Counted from the stretch's first letter, positions 8,874 through 17,163 are shown. The stretch: 64,000 bases of DNA from Oscillospiraceae bacterium (GCA_022487055.1 JAKVJJ010000001.1:62001-126000); one strand, 5' to 3'. The notes: a model not told the origin generated them from the sequence alone. Made by a program: numbers and translations.

Positions 8874-8952
8874 TTTTCACCGAAGCAGTTTCCATTGCAA
8901 AGACACGCGGGAAACGCAGTGTCAGGCTGGATTTCGGCCGCTGCGGTGAAAA
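8874..8952 (+). other. Possible structured RNA between hisS and aspS
   Basis: Nested inverted repeats: TTTTCACCG (8874-8882) with CGGTGAAAA (8944-8952), and inside it GTTTCC (8888-8893) with GGAAAC (8910-8915). No T-box antiterminator motif (TGGNACCGCG type) and no T-run directly after are present. This may be a leader or processing structure for aspS. Confidence 0.35.
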
Positions 8953-9032
8953 CTGTTTCAGTTTGATGGTTACTTTTACTGCGGCAAGTAAAAGCTTTTT
9001 ATAAAAGTTATTTTTATGTGGAGGTTACATTT

Positions 9033-10814
9033 ATGGCAGAATTTATGACCGGACTGAAGCGAAGCTGCTATTGCGGTGAGCCGCGGCTGTCCGATGCCGG
9101 AAAAACATTGACTTTGTGTGGCTGGGTACAGCGTCAGCGTGACCTTGGCCAGTTGATTTTTATAGATTTGCGTGACCGTTCCGGCATCATGCAGCTTGCT
9201 TTCGACGAAGATACGGACCGCGAGGTCTTTAAAAAGGCATTTTCTTGCCGCAGCGAGTTCTGCCTTGCCGCGACCGGTGTCGTACGGGAACGCACCAGCA
9301 AAAATGCCGAGCTGCCCACCGGCGATGTGGAGCTGGCAGTCAAAGACCTGCGCATTTTTTCCAAGAGCGAAACACCGCCTTTTGCCATCGAGGAAAACTC
9401 CAATGTTACTAAGGAAACACGTTTGCGTTATCGTTACCTTGACCTGCGCCGTCCGGATATGCAGCACATTTTGATGGCACGCCACCGTATTACCAAGTGT
9501 GCGCATGATTACTTTGATGACAATGGTTTTCTGGAGATCGAAACGCCGGACCTTATCAAATCCACACCAGAGGGCGCACGTGACTATCTAGTGCCCAGCC
9601 GCATTTTCAATGGAAAGTTTTTCGCCTTGCCGCAGAGTCCCCAGCTTTATAAGCAGCTGCTGATGATGTCCGGCTTTGACCGCTATATGCAGGTTGCGCG
9701 CTGCTTCCGTGATGAAGACCTGCGTGCCGACCGCCAGCCGGAATTTACCCAGATTGACTTTGAGATGAGTTTTGTCAATCAGGAAGACGTCATGGCGATT
9801 GGTGAAGGCTTCATTAAGAAAACCTATAAAGAAGTATGCGGCATCGACATTCCCACTCCCCTGCGCCGCATGAAGTGGCAGGAAGCAATGGACCGCTTTG
9901 GCTCCGATAAGCCGGACCTGCGCTTTGGCATGGAGCTGCAGGATGTGAGTGACTGTGTCAGAAATACCGGATTCAAGGTGTTTTCCGGCGCGTTGGCAGA
10001 GGGTGGCTCTGTGCGCGGCATCAATCTGAAGGGCAAGGCAAATGACCTTTCCCGCAAGGAAATCGACAAGCTGGGCGACTGGGTGAAGTCCTATGGCGCC
10101 AAAGGTTTGGCATGGACACGCCTTGCTGAGAAGGAAACCAGCAGCTATGAAAAATTCCTGACACCGGAGGAAGCACAGGCAATTCGTGCGGCATTGGGTG
10201 CAGAGCCGGGCGATGTGCTGTTTCTGGTTGCCAGTGATGACAATACCGTTGTTTATGCTTCTCTGGGTGCTCTGCGGTGTGAGCTCGGCCGCCGTTTTAA
10301 CCTGATTGACAAATCCAATCCCTGCCTGCTGTGGGTAACGGATTTTCCGATGTTTGAGTACAGCAAAGAAGAAGGCCGCTGGATGGCCATGCATCATCCG
10401 TTTACCATGCCGAATCCGGAAGATTTGGATAAGCTGGAAAGTGACCCCGGCTCGGTGCGTTCCATTGCGTACGATATGGTTATCAATGGCTATGAAGCGG
10501 GCGGCGGCAGCCTGCGTATTCACGATTCTGCCCTGCAGGAGCGGATGCTGGAAGCTCTCGGCTTTAAACCGGAAGACGCACAGCGTCGTTTTGGTTTCCT
10601 GCTGAATGCGCTAAAATATGGTGCACCGCCGCATGGTGGCATGGCATGGGGCTTGGAGCGCCTTGTCATGGTCTTACTTGGTATTGATGATATGCGTGAT
10701 ACCGTTGCTTTCCCGAAGGTTTCTTCCTCCGCTGACCTGATGTCCAATGCACCTGATATTGTGGACGAGAAGCAGCTTGAGGAGCTTGGAATCGGTGTTA
10801 CAAAGGCTGAATAA
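9033..10814 (+). CDS. aspS: Aspartate--tRNA ligase
   Basis: A 593-residue class IIb synthetase of bacterial type. An N-terminal OB-fold anticodon domain (about 15-110) contains GWVQRQRDLGQLIFIDLRD. Motif 1 lies around LDLRRPDMQ and RHRITKCAHDYFDDNGFLEIETP, motif 2 at RCFRDEDLRADRQPEFTQID, a GAD insertion domain follows (about 290-410), and motif 3 is GMAWGLERLVMVLLG. The ATG at 9033 is chosen rather than the upstream in-frame GTG at 9018, because that GTG is itself part of the GTGGAGG ribosome-binding site, with GGAGG 8 nt ahead of 9033. Whether it is discriminating (tRNA-Asp only) or also charges tRNA-Asn was not determined. Confidence 0.96.
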   Translation: MAEFMTGLKRSCYCGEPRLSDAGKTLTLCGWVQRQRDLGQLIFIDLRDRSGIMQLAFDEDTDREVFKKAFSCRSEFCLAATGVVRERTSKNAELPTGDVELAVKDLRIFSKSETPPFAIEENSNVTKETRLRYRYLDLRRPDMQHILMARHRITKCAHDYFDDNGFLEIETPDLIKSTPEGARDYLVPSRIFNGKFFALPQSPQLYKQLLMMSGFDRYMQVARCFRDEDLRADRQPEFTQIDFEMSFVNQEDVMAIGEGFIKKTYKEVCGIDIPTPLRRMKWQEAMDRFGSDKPDLRFGMELQDVSDCVRNTGFKVFSGALAEGGSVRGINLKGKANDLSRKEIDKLGDWVKSYGAKGLAWTRLAEKETSSYEKFLTPEEAQAIRAALGAEPGDVLFLVASDDNTVVYASLGALRCELGRRFNLIDKSNPCLLWVTDFPMFEYSKEEGRWMAMHHPFTMPNPEDLDKLESDPGSVRSIAYDMVINGYEAGGGSLRIHDSALQERMLEALGFKPEDAQRRFGFLLNALKYGAPPHGGMAWGLERLVMVLLGIDDMRDTVAFPKVSSSADLMSNAPDIVDEKQLEELGIGVTKAE

Positions 10815-10844
10815 TTTCTATTTATCCATAAAGAATTGAACCTG

Positions 10845-10876
10845 AACCGCGCAATTCCTGTTATGCGCGGTTTTTT
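10845..10876 (+). terminator. Intrinsic terminator after aspS
   Basis: AACCGCGCA (10845-10853) pairs with TGCGCGGTT (10864-10872), then six T. Confidence 0.9.
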
Positions 10877-10908
10877 ATACCCGCGGTGCCGTTCAGGAGG
10901 CGGAAAAT

Positions 10909-11544
10909 ATGGTCAAACAAAATTATCAGTTGGCACTGGATAAGATTCTCAGCGGTCTTTCGCAGGAAAGAAGACCGCGCCTACTGTTGCACGCTTGCTG
11001 TGCGCCATGCAGCAGTTATGTGCTGGAGTACCTCTCCCAATACTTTTCCATTACTTTGTTCTATTACAATCCCAATATTTCTCCCAAAGAAGAATATGAC
11101 AAACGAGTACGGGAAGTGGAACGTCTGCTGCGGGAAATGCCGCTGGATTCTCCGGTGCAGTTTCTGCCCGGACCATATCATCCGGAGAAGTTCTTTGCCA
11201 TGGCGAAAGGGATGGAAAATCTGCCGGAGGGAGGCGAACGATGCTTTTCCTGCTATCGTCTGCGGCTGGAGCAGGCCGCACAGGCCGCAAAAGCAGATGG
11301 ATATGACTACTTTGCCACCACCCTCTCCATCAGCCCGCACAAGAACGCACAGAAGCTGAATGAAATAGGCTTTGCCTTGGCAGAGAAATACGGTGTGGCA
11401 TGGCTGCCGTCCGATTTCAAAAAACGCGGCGGATATCAGCGGAGCATTGTTCTTTCACATGACTATCATCTTTACCGTCAGAATTACTGCGGATGTATCT
11501 ATTCTGCTGCAGAAGCTGCCCGCCGCCGGGAGGAACGACCATGA
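10909..11544 (+). CDS. queH: Epoxyqueuosine reductase QueH
   Basis: A 211-residue DUF208-type protein that performs the last step of queuosine synthesis, reducing epoxyqueuosine in tRNA; it is the non-cobalamin alternative to QueG. The signature is LLLHACCAPCSSYVLEYL with adjacent cysteines near residue 30, and a second cysteine pair in GERCFSCYRLRLE; together these hold the Fe-S cluster and nearby metal. FYYNPNISPKEEY and TTLSISPHKN are also typical. AGGAGG is 7 nt upstream. The stop overlaps the start of the HxlR gene by four bases. Confidence 0.92.
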   Translation: MVKQNYQLALDKILSGLSQERRPRLLLHACCAPCSSYVLEYLSQYFSITLFYYNPNISPKEEYDKRVREVERLLREMPLDSPVQFLPGPYHPEKFFAMAKGMENLPEGGERCFSCYRLRLEQAAQAAKADGYDYFATTLSISPHKNAQKLNEIGFALAEKYGVAWLPSDFKKRGGYQRSIVLSHDYHLYRQNYCGCIYSAAEAARRREERP

Positions 11545-11897
11545 AAAAAGAGAAAAATAAAGAGAAAAAATCCAAGAAGCGCTTGCGTGTGGATGGGCAG
11601 AAAAGTGACCGTTTGCTTGCGAGTGCGCTGGAAAAAATCGGCGGGAAATGGAAGCTGCGTATCCTGATGGCACTTGGCAGCGGAGAAAGCCTGCGTTATG
11701 GAGAACTGCGCGGCCGAGTTGCGGGAATTACTGACATGATGCTCAGCCAGAGCCTGAAGGAGCTGTGCGCTGCTGGATTGACGGAAAGACACCAGTATCA
11801 GCAGATTCCGCCGCGGGTGGAGTACCAGATTACAGACAAAGCCGAGGGTGCGCTGCAGGCTGCGGTGCTTCTTTGCGGTTGGGCAGAAGACCTGTAA
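11541..11897 (+). CDS. HxlR family winged-helix transcriptional regulator
   Basis: A 118-residue protein with a very basic N-terminus (MKKEKNKEKKSKKRLR) and one HxlR-type winged helix: LEKIGGKWKLRILMAL, then RYGELRGRVAGITDMMLSQSLKEL as the recognition region and a wing ending VEYQITDKA. There is no conserved cysteine of the redox-sensing HypR/QorR kind near the N-terminus. The start at 11541 has GGGAGGA ahead and overlaps the queH stop, so the two genes are co-translated. Its target is unknown. The long intergenic region before nrdD begins directly after it. Confidence 0.85.
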   Translation: MKKEKNKEKKSKKRLRVDGQKSDRLLASALEKIGGKWKLRILMALGSGESLRYGELRGRVAGITDMMLSQSLKELCAAGLTERHQYQQIPPRVEYQITDKAEGALQAAVLLCGWAEDL

Positions 11898-12072
11898 ATG
11901 TTTTTACACTATGGATTGTGTTTTCAAAAGATTTTTTTGCACCTGATTTCTATATGTTGAAAACCGGTTGAAAAAAGTTGAAAAGTATGGAAATCCCCTG
12001 TCTGACTAGGCTTGTCCATGCTGATGACTGTTGATAACTTTGTGGACAATCTAAAAACGCAGGATTCGACGC

Positions 12073-12088
12073 ACACTATATATAGTAA
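12073..12088 (+). promoter_or_regulatory. NrdR box
   Basis: ACACTATATATAGTAA closely matches the known NrdR operator pattern acaCwAtATaTwGtgt. A weaker second copy, ATAAAGTATTTTGTGT (12111-12126), abuts the -35 element; its 38-bp start-to-start distance is not the usual 31-32 bp, so only the first box is called with confidence. NrdR represses ribonucleotide reductase genes when dATP is plentiful, which fits nrdD downstream. Confidence 0.8.
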
Positions 12089-12126
12089 TGAGAAACAAAA
12101 TTATGTCCACATAAAGTATTTTGTGT

Positions 12127-12155
12127 TTGACATTTTAAAATAGCGGTGTTAAAAT
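12127..12155 (+). promoter_or_regulatory. Promoter of nrdD
   Basis: Perfect TTGACA (12127-12132), 17-nt spacer, TAAAAT (12150-12155). Confidence 0.8.
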
Positions 12156-12265
12156 AATCACCAAAGGCAGAACAGATGCGGTTGTGGAATGATGCTGAAA
12201 AAGCACAATGCCACAGCCGGCTGTCTGCCAAATACAGCTGACGGGATAAGGGGATTGTTTTAATT

Positions 12266-14575
12266 ATGATAACTCAGATTCGCAAACGAAATGGCAGCCT
12301 TGCCGCTTTTGACAAGAAAAAAATCTCAAATGCCATTGCGCGGGCGAATAAAGCCGTGCATGATGAAAGCATTTCCGGCGACAGGCTGAGCCGCCTGACA
12401 GACAGTGTGGCGGGTGCGTTGCCGCAGGACGCTGTCTCCACGGTAGAGCAGGTGCAAGACATGGTGGAAGCCAAGCTGATTGAAGCAGACCTTGCCAAGA
12501 CAGCTAAAGCCTATATTCTTTACCGCGCGGAACACAGCAAAATGCGTCAGGCCAGCAGTGACCTGATGGATATTTACAGGGAACTGACTTACTGCGACGC
12601 AAAAGATGTTGACCTCAAGCGTGAGAACGCAAATATCGATGCTGACACGGCCATGGGCACGATGCTGAAATATGGCAGTGAAGGCAGCAAATACTTCATT
12701 AACAATTATGTTCTGCCAAAAGATATTGCGGCGGCGCACGTTAATGGCGATATCCACATCCATGATGAAGACTTCTATATGCTCACAGAAACTTGCTGCC
12801 AGATTGACTTGCTCAAGCTGTTCCACAATGGCTTCTGCACCGGACATGGTAACCTGCGGGAGCCGAATGACATCCGCTCTTATGCGGCTTTGGCCTGCAT
12901 TGCCATTCAAGCAAACCAGAATGAAATGCACGGCGGCCAGGCTGTGCCGAATTTTGATTACTGCATGGAACCCGGCGTGAAAAAGACATACCGAAAGATG
13001 TACCGCCTCGGTCTTACCATGTATTTTGAGGCAGCGCTTTCTATGGACAGCAAAGATGCTGAGGCGCTGGCGCAGTACATCTATGAGCAGCTTCAGGAGA
13101 GCATTTCCATCAGCACGATGGACGGACTGGAAAAGAAACTCGTTTCCCTGCTTCCGGCCCATCAGCGGGAGTGCGGCTATCAGGAGATTACAGAGGAGCA
13201 AGCGCACGCAGCACATCGTTTTGCGGCACATACAGCCTGGGAGGAAACTGACAAGGCAACCTATCAGGCAATGGAAGCACTGATTCACAACCTGAACACC
13301 ATGAATTCCCGTGCAGGCGCGCAGGTTCCGTTCTCCAGCCTGAATTATGGTACCTGCACCAGTGAAGAAGGCCGCATGGTGATGCGGAATTTGCTGTTGG
13401 CAACAGATGCCGGACTCGGTGACGGCGAAACCCCGATTTTCCCAGTGCAGATTTTCAAGATCAAGGAGGGTGTCAATTACAATCCCGGCGACCCGAATTA
13501 CGATCTCTTTAAACTTGCCATGAAGACCAGTGCCAAACGCCTTTTCCCGAACTTCAGCTTTCTGGATGCGCCCTACAATCTGCAGTATTACAAGCCGGGC
13601 GACTACAATACAGAGGTGGCCTATATGGGCTGCCGCACCCGTGTGATGGGGAATGTGCATGACAAGTCCAAAGAAGTGACTTGCGGGCGCGGAAACCTAA
13701 GCTTTACCAGTATCAATTTGCCGCGTATCGGCATTGAAGCGCACCATGATGTGGATAAATTCTTTAAAATTCTGGATGAACGCATTGACTTGTGTATCCG
13801 TCAGCTTCTGCACCGATTCAAAATTCAGTGCAGCAAGAAAGTTTACAATTACCCATTCCTGATGGGACAGGGTGTGTGGATTGATTCCGAAAAGCTGAAA
13901 TATGCAGACAGTGTGGAAGAGGTACTGAAAAACGGCACACTTTCCGTCGGGTTTATTGGTTTGGCGGAAACGCTGGTTGCATTAACTGGCAAGCACCATG
14001 GCGAGAGCGAGGAAAGCCAGAAGCTTGGCCTGAAGATTATCGGGCATATGCGTGACCGGATGGACGAGGAGAGCGAGAAAACAAAGCTCAACTTTACCCT
14101 GCTGGCAACTCCGGCAGAAGGCTTGTCCGGACAGTTTGTCAAGATTGATAAAGTCAAGTACGGCAGCATCCCGGGTGTGACAGACCGTGCATATTATACC
14201 AATTCGTTCCATGTGCCGGTTTATTATCCAATCAGTGCATTCAAGAAGATTCAGACCGAGGCACCTTATCACGAACTGACCAATGCCGGACATATCTCTT
14301 ATGTGGAACTGGATGGTGATACCTGCAAGAATCTGGATGCCTTTGAAGCGGTTATCCGCTGCATGAAGGAATCCGGCGTTGGCTATGGTAGTGTGAACCA
14401 TCCGGTTGACCGTGACCCGGTCTGCGGTTATAACGGCGTGATTGACAACGTCTGTCCGCGCTGTGGCCGCCGTGAGGGAGAACCCGTCAGTGTGGAACGG
14501 CTGAATGAACTGCGCAAGCGTTACCCCAATGTGCCGATTATCAATGGCGACGGCTGCGGGTGTGACGGCAAGTAG
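12266..14575 (+). CDS. nrdD: Anaerobic ribonucleoside-triphosphate reductase, large part lacking the glycyl-radical tail
   Basis: A 769-residue class III ribonucleotide reductase that makes dNTPs from NTPs without oxygen. Residues 1 to about 90 are an ATP-cone (ITQIRKRNGSLAAFDKKKI), the dATP-sensing domain. The catalytic barrel follows, with GDIHIHDEDFY, NEMHGGQAVPNFDY, GTCTSEEGRM and a C-terminal zinc knuckle, CGYNGVIDNVCPRCG, ending in GDGCGCDGK. The expected glycyl-radical segment (RRITGYLVG type) is absent from this chain. It is encoded by the next small gene, 166 bp downstream, so the enzyme is split. It is expressed from a strong promoter under an NrdR box. Confidence 0.93.
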   Translation: MITQIRKRNGSLAAFDKKKISNAIARANKAVHDESISGDRLSRLTDSVAGALPQDAVSTVEQVQDMVEAKLIEADLAKTAKAYILYRAEHSKMRQASSDLMDIYRELTYCDAKDVDLKRENANIDADTAMGTMLKYGSEGSKYFINNYVLPKDIAAAHVNGDIHIHDEDFYMLTETCCQIDLLKLFHNGFCTGHGNLREPNDIRSYAALACIAIQANQNEMHGGQAVPNFDYCMEPGVKKTYRKMYRLGLTMYFEAALSMDSKDAEALAQYIYEQLQESISISTMDGLEKKLVSLLPAHQRECGYQEITEEQAHAAHRFAAHTAWEETDKATYQAMEALIHNLNTMNSRAGAQVPFSSLNYGTCTSEEGRMVMRNLLLATDAGLGDGETPIFPVQIFKIKEGVNYNPGDPNYDLFKLAMKTSAKRLFPNFSFLDAPYNLQYYKPGDYNTEVAYMGCRTRVMGNVHDKSKEVTCGRGNLSFTSINLPRIGIEAHHDVDKFFKILDERIDLCIRQLLHRFKIQCSKKVYNYPFLMGQGVWIDSEKLKYADSVEEVLKNGTLSVGFIGLAETLVALTGKHHGESEESQKLGLKIIGHMRDRMDEESEKTKLNFTLLATPAEGLSGQFVKIDKVKYGSIPGVTDRAYYTNSFHVPVYYPISAFKKIQTEAPYHELTNAGHISYVELDGDTCKNLDAFEAVIRCMKESGVGYGSVNHPVDRDPVCGYNGVIDNVCPRCGRREGEPVSVERLNELRKRYPNVPIINGDGCGCDGK

Positions 14576-14740
14576 GAACAGCGTGCAGTCCTGCTAAAGC
14601 AGATTGCAATTTCCATTCTGTGCAGCTTAGCGGCAAACTTTATTTGGAATGCACTGCTTCCAATTTTATAACATGGATGAAAAAACACATTTGATAGATA
14701 TTTATATTGCTATAAATAAATTTGCAAAGGAGAAAAAATT

Positions 14741-14899
14741 ATGACAGAGCGTTTGATTGCAAAGAACAATATGGTTGGCGAAGGTGTCGGCTTTGAGCGT
14801 ATTCGCCGCATCACTGGTTATTTGGTGGGAACCATGGATCGTTGGAACGATGCAAAAGCTGCTGAGGAAAAGGACCGCGTGAAGCATGGCCTGCACTGA
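14741..14899 (+). CDS. Separate glycyl-radical domain of NrdD (52 aa)
   Basis: A 52-residue peptide whose core, GFERIRRITGYLVGTMDRWN followed by DAKAAEEKDRVKHG, is the canonical C-terminal glycyl-radical segment of NrdD, with G26 as the radical glycine. It has its own start with AAAGGAG (14726-14732) 8 nt ahead, and it overlaps nrdG by 14 bases. No frameshift or single point mutation would rejoin it to nrdD: the 165-bp spacer contains no continuing coding sequence that I can see. By analogy with the spare-part protein YfiD/GrcA for pyruvate formate-lyase, it probably docks on NrdD in trans after activation by NrdG. Confidence 0.88.
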   Translation: MTERLIAKNNMVGEGVGFERIRRITGYLVGTMDRWNDAKAAEEKDRVKHGLH

Positions 14900-15401
14900 G
14901 CTACAGCTGGCCGGCACGGAATCGGAATCCATTGTGGATGGCCGTGGCTTTCGCTACACGGTTTTTGTGCAGGGATGCCCGCATGACTGTCCCGGCTGTC
15001 AGAACCCACAAACGCACGACTTCAGCGGTGGATATCCGGTGTCCATTGAGAAGCTGCTGGGGGAAATTAAGCAGAATCCGCTGCTGAGAGGCGTTACTTT
15101 TTCCGGCGGAGAGCCGTTCAGTCAGGCGGCAGGACTTGCAAAGCTGGCGGAACGCATCAAGGCGGAAACCAAGCTGGACATCACGGCATATTCCGGCTGG
15201 ACTTATGAACAGCTTCTGCAGAGTGGGAAGCCGGAAGTTCTCCATCTGCTCAGTCTGGTGGATTACCTGATAGACGGGCCGTACATGGAGTCTTTGCGTG
15301 ACCTGACACTGAAATTCCGCGGAAGCAGCAATCAGCGTGTGATTGACTTAAATGCAACACGGCGGGAAGGCCATGTTGTCTTGGACAATCTGGATGACTG
15401 A
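14886..15401 (+). CDS. nrdG: Anaerobic ribonucleotide reductase activating protein NrdG
   Basis: A 171-residue radical-SAM activase that abstracts hydrogen from the NrdD glycine. The cluster motif is in VQGCPHDCPGCQNP (C-x3-C-x2-C), preceded by SIVDGRGFRYTVF and followed by the GGEP SAM-binding motif in TFSGGEPFSQA. The C-terminal YLIDGPYMESLRDLTLKFRGSSNQR stretch is typical of NrdG. The ATG lies inside the end of the glycyl-radical peptide gene, a tight coupling of substrate and activase. Confidence 0.95.
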   Translation: MACTELQLAGTESESIVDGRGFRYTVFVQGCPHDCPGCQNPQTHDFSGGYPVSIEKLLGEIKQNPLLRGVTFSGGEPFSQAAGLAKLAERIKAETKLDITAYSGWTYEQLLQSGKPEVLHLLSLVDYLIDGPYMESLRDLTLKFRGSSNQRVIDLNATRREGHVVLDNLDD

Positions 15402-15418
15402 TGTAAATAAAGAAAAAT

Positions 15419-15461
15419 AGGAGCCGTACCGAATGTTTTAACGTTCGGTACGGCTCCTTTA
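15419..15461. terminator. Bidirectional terminator between nrdG and rsmI
   Basis: A perfect 15-bp stem (15419-15433 with 15444-15458) and a 10-nt loop. T-rich on the plus side and, read on the minus strand, followed by TATTTTTCTTT, so it can end both converging operons. Confidence 0.9.
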
Positions 15462-15478
15462 TCTATGCTTATACAGGC

Positions 15479-16312
15479 TTATTTCGTGTCCTGTGTCAGA
15501 GCTTTGTAAATTTCATTTTTTCTGCGGCCGGTTTGCGCGGCGGCCTCTTTTGCGGCGGCAGAAGCAGAGTTGCCATCTGCTATGAAAGAGCGTGCGAGGG
15601 ACAGGGCATCCTCCAAAGAATCAACCGCAGCCTTTTCTTCCGGTGCACCGGCGATTACCAGCACAAATTCTCCACGCGGCGGATTTTCAGTATAGAAATC
15701 CACCGCCTCTGAAAGGGTTGTCCGGCGCACTTCTTCATGGACTTTGGTCAGTTCTCGCACCAGTGCCAGATGACGGTCCCCCCATGCGTCCAGCATATCC
15801 TGCAGCGTGGTCAGCAGTTTATGTGGTGCTTCATAAAAGACCATGGTGCGGTGCTCATTGCGAACTTCCTCCAGATGTTCCCGGCGGCTTTTTTTATTGA
15901 CACTCAGAAAGCCCTCAAAGGTAAATCGTCCGGTTGGCAGGCCGGACACAGCCAGTGCCGTAACGACCGCGCTTGGGCCGGGAACCGCAACCACAGGCAC
16001 TCCGCGCTCATGTGCCTGCCGCACCAGCATTTCTCCGGGGTCGGAAATGGCAGGCATTCCGGCATCACTGACCAATGCACAGTTTTCTCCGCCTTCAATG
16101 CGTGCCAGCACAATTTCTCCGCGCTCCCGCTTATTGTGTTCAAAATAGCTGATGAGAGGCTTTTTAATGCCAAAGTGTGTCAGCAGTTTCAAAGTGACAC
16201 GGGTGTCTTCCGCCGCAATAAAATCAACGTTGCCTAGCACAGAAATGGCATGTGGGGAAAGGTCGCTCAGATTGCCGATTGGTGTGCCGACTACATATAA
16301 AGTACCGCTCAT
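15479..16312 (-). CDS. rsmI: 16S rRNA (cytidine(1402)-2'-O)-methyltransferase
   Basis: A 277-residue tetrapyrrole-methylase-fold enzyme that 2'-O-methylates C1402 in the decoding centre of 16S rRNA. Typical features are the N-terminal LYVVGTPIGNLSDLSPHA, AAEDTRVTLKLL, ALVSDAGMPAISDPG and the SAM-site PGPSAVVTALAVSGLP. GGGGAGG precedes the ATG. It overlaps the upstream methyltransferase gene by four bases and matches yabC in the B. subtilis yaaO-yabC cluster. Confidence 0.96.
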   Translation of the reverse strand: MSGTLYVVGTPIGNLSDLSPHAISVLGNVDFIAAEDTRVTLKLLTHFGIKKPLISYFEHNKRERGEIVLARIEGGENCALVSDAGMPAISDPGEMLVRQAHERGVPVVAVPGPSAVVTALAVSGLPTGRFTFEGFLSVNKKSRREHLEEVRNEHRTMVFYEAPHKLLTTLQDMLDAWGDRHLALVRELTKVHEEVRRTTLSEAVDFYTENPPRGEFVLVIAGAPEEKAAVDSLEDALSLARSFIADGNSASAAAKEAAAQTGRRKNEIYKALTQDTK

Positions 16313-17064
16313 TTATGTCCCTCCCCATATTCTCCGTAAATTTTTTTCATTTCATCGGAACAGGCGCCTGTTTCCGTTTGCAGCAGCAGGGTTGGTTCCA
16401 CTGTCAGACCGGGTCTTCCGCCGCGGCGTGCTTCCAGTAAAAAAAGCGATGGCCTTTTTCCGCTTTGATGCTGCACCAGACGCATCCGTTTCGGTTCCAG
16501 CCCGGCGGCGGACAGAATGCGGAAAGTCTCCGGCATCCTTTCCGGACGCAGGCAGCAGACAAAGCGCCCACCCCACCGCAGCAGGCGTGTGGCTCCGGCG
16601 GCAATCTGCTCCAGTGTGCAGCCTACCTCATGCCGGGCGGCTGCTTTACTTTTCTGCGGATTTGGGATACCGGTGCCGAGCGGCTTATATGGCGGATTGC
16701 ACGCAACCAGATTTAGTTCCAACGGTACCGGCAGCAGCTTTGCGGGTTCCTGTGACAAGCGGCATAAATCATACTGCAGGACGTGCATCTGAGAAAAGCC
16801 GTTGCTTTCCGCACTTCGCTGTGCCTGACTGCAGGCCTGCTGCTGTATTTCCAGTGCAAAGACATCTTTCGGGGAACTTTGACAGCACCATAAAAGAGAA
16901 ACCGCCCCGCATCCCGTGCCGAATTCCGCACAGAGCTCTCCGGATTTTGGCATGGAGTAATTTGCCAGCAGCAGGGTGTCAGTACTAAAGGTGTGTTCTG
17001 TGCTGACAATGATGCTGTGACCCTCTCCAAGAGGCTCCCAGTGCTCTCCCGGCAGAAGCTGCAT
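16309..17064 (-). CDS. yabB: tRNA1(Val) adenine-N6 methyltransferase family protein (YabB/TrmN6-like)
   Basis: A 251-residue class I SAM-dependent methyltransferase. The SAM-binding motif is AEFGTGCGAVSLLW and the catalytic N6-adenine motif is ACNPPY, followed by the basic PLGTG region. Relatives modify A37 of tRNA1-Val. The start at 17064 is preferred over an in-frame ATG at 17097 because AAAGGAG lies 8 nt before it, inside the longer frame. The neighbours (rsmI overlapping downstream, RicT and HolB upstream) reproduce the yabB-yabC arrangement of Bacillus, though the GIY-YIG gene usually between them is missing. Confidence 0.87.
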   Translation of the reverse strand: MQLLPGEHWEPLGEGHSIIVSTEHTFSTDTLLLANYSMPKSGELCAEFGTGCGAVSLLWCCQSSPKDVFALEIQQQACSQAQRSAESNGFSQMHVLQYDLCRLSQEPAKLLPVPLELNLVACNPPYKPLGTGIPNPQKSKAAARHEVGCTLEQIAAGATRLLRWGGRFVCCLRPERMPETFRILSAAGLEPKRMRLVQHQSGKRPSLFLLEARRGGRPGLTVEPTLLLQTETGACSDEMKKIYGEYGEGHK

Positions 17065-17106
17065 GGCAAATTTCTCCTTTCCATTTTCGATTACCATCAG
17101 GGGTTA

Positions 17107-17150
17107 AAAGAAAAAGACGGCGTGTCATCAAAGTGGCACACCGCCTTTTT
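17107..17150 (-). terminator. Terminator after the ferredoxin gene
   Basis: A 9-bp stem with two G-U pairs (17116-17124 with 17137-17145). On the minus strand it is followed by TTTTTCTTTT. A-run and T-run on the two sides make it possibly bidirectional. Confidence 0.7.
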
Positions 17151-17163
17151 GCTCGAGAACTGC

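Larger units (their letters stand above)
11898..12265 (+). other. Regulatory intergenic region upstream of nrdD
   Basis: This 368-bp non-coding stretch holds repeated DnaA-box-like 9-mers in reverse orientation: TGTTGAAAA (11955), GGTTGAAAA (11966), AGTTGAAAA (11976), TGTTGATAA (12029) and TGTGGACAA (12041). After these come an NrdR box, a strong promoter, and a leader of about 110 nt containing the 12-bp palindrome ACAGCCGGCTGT (12213-12224). No open reading frame of note. Confidence 0.6.

Noticed and set aside
8779-9032. T-box riboswitch upstream of aspS
   Set aside because: No T-box consensus, specifier loop or terminator/antiterminator pair is seen.
12326-13660. 444-codon minus-strand open frame opposite nrdD
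   Set aside because: Shadow of nrdD; no start signal or domain.
14399-14575. CGYNG near the NrdD C-terminus as the glycyl-radical site
   Set aside because: It belongs to the zinc knuckle (CGYNGVIDNVCPRCG); the radical consensus RRITGYLVG is found only in the separate small gene.
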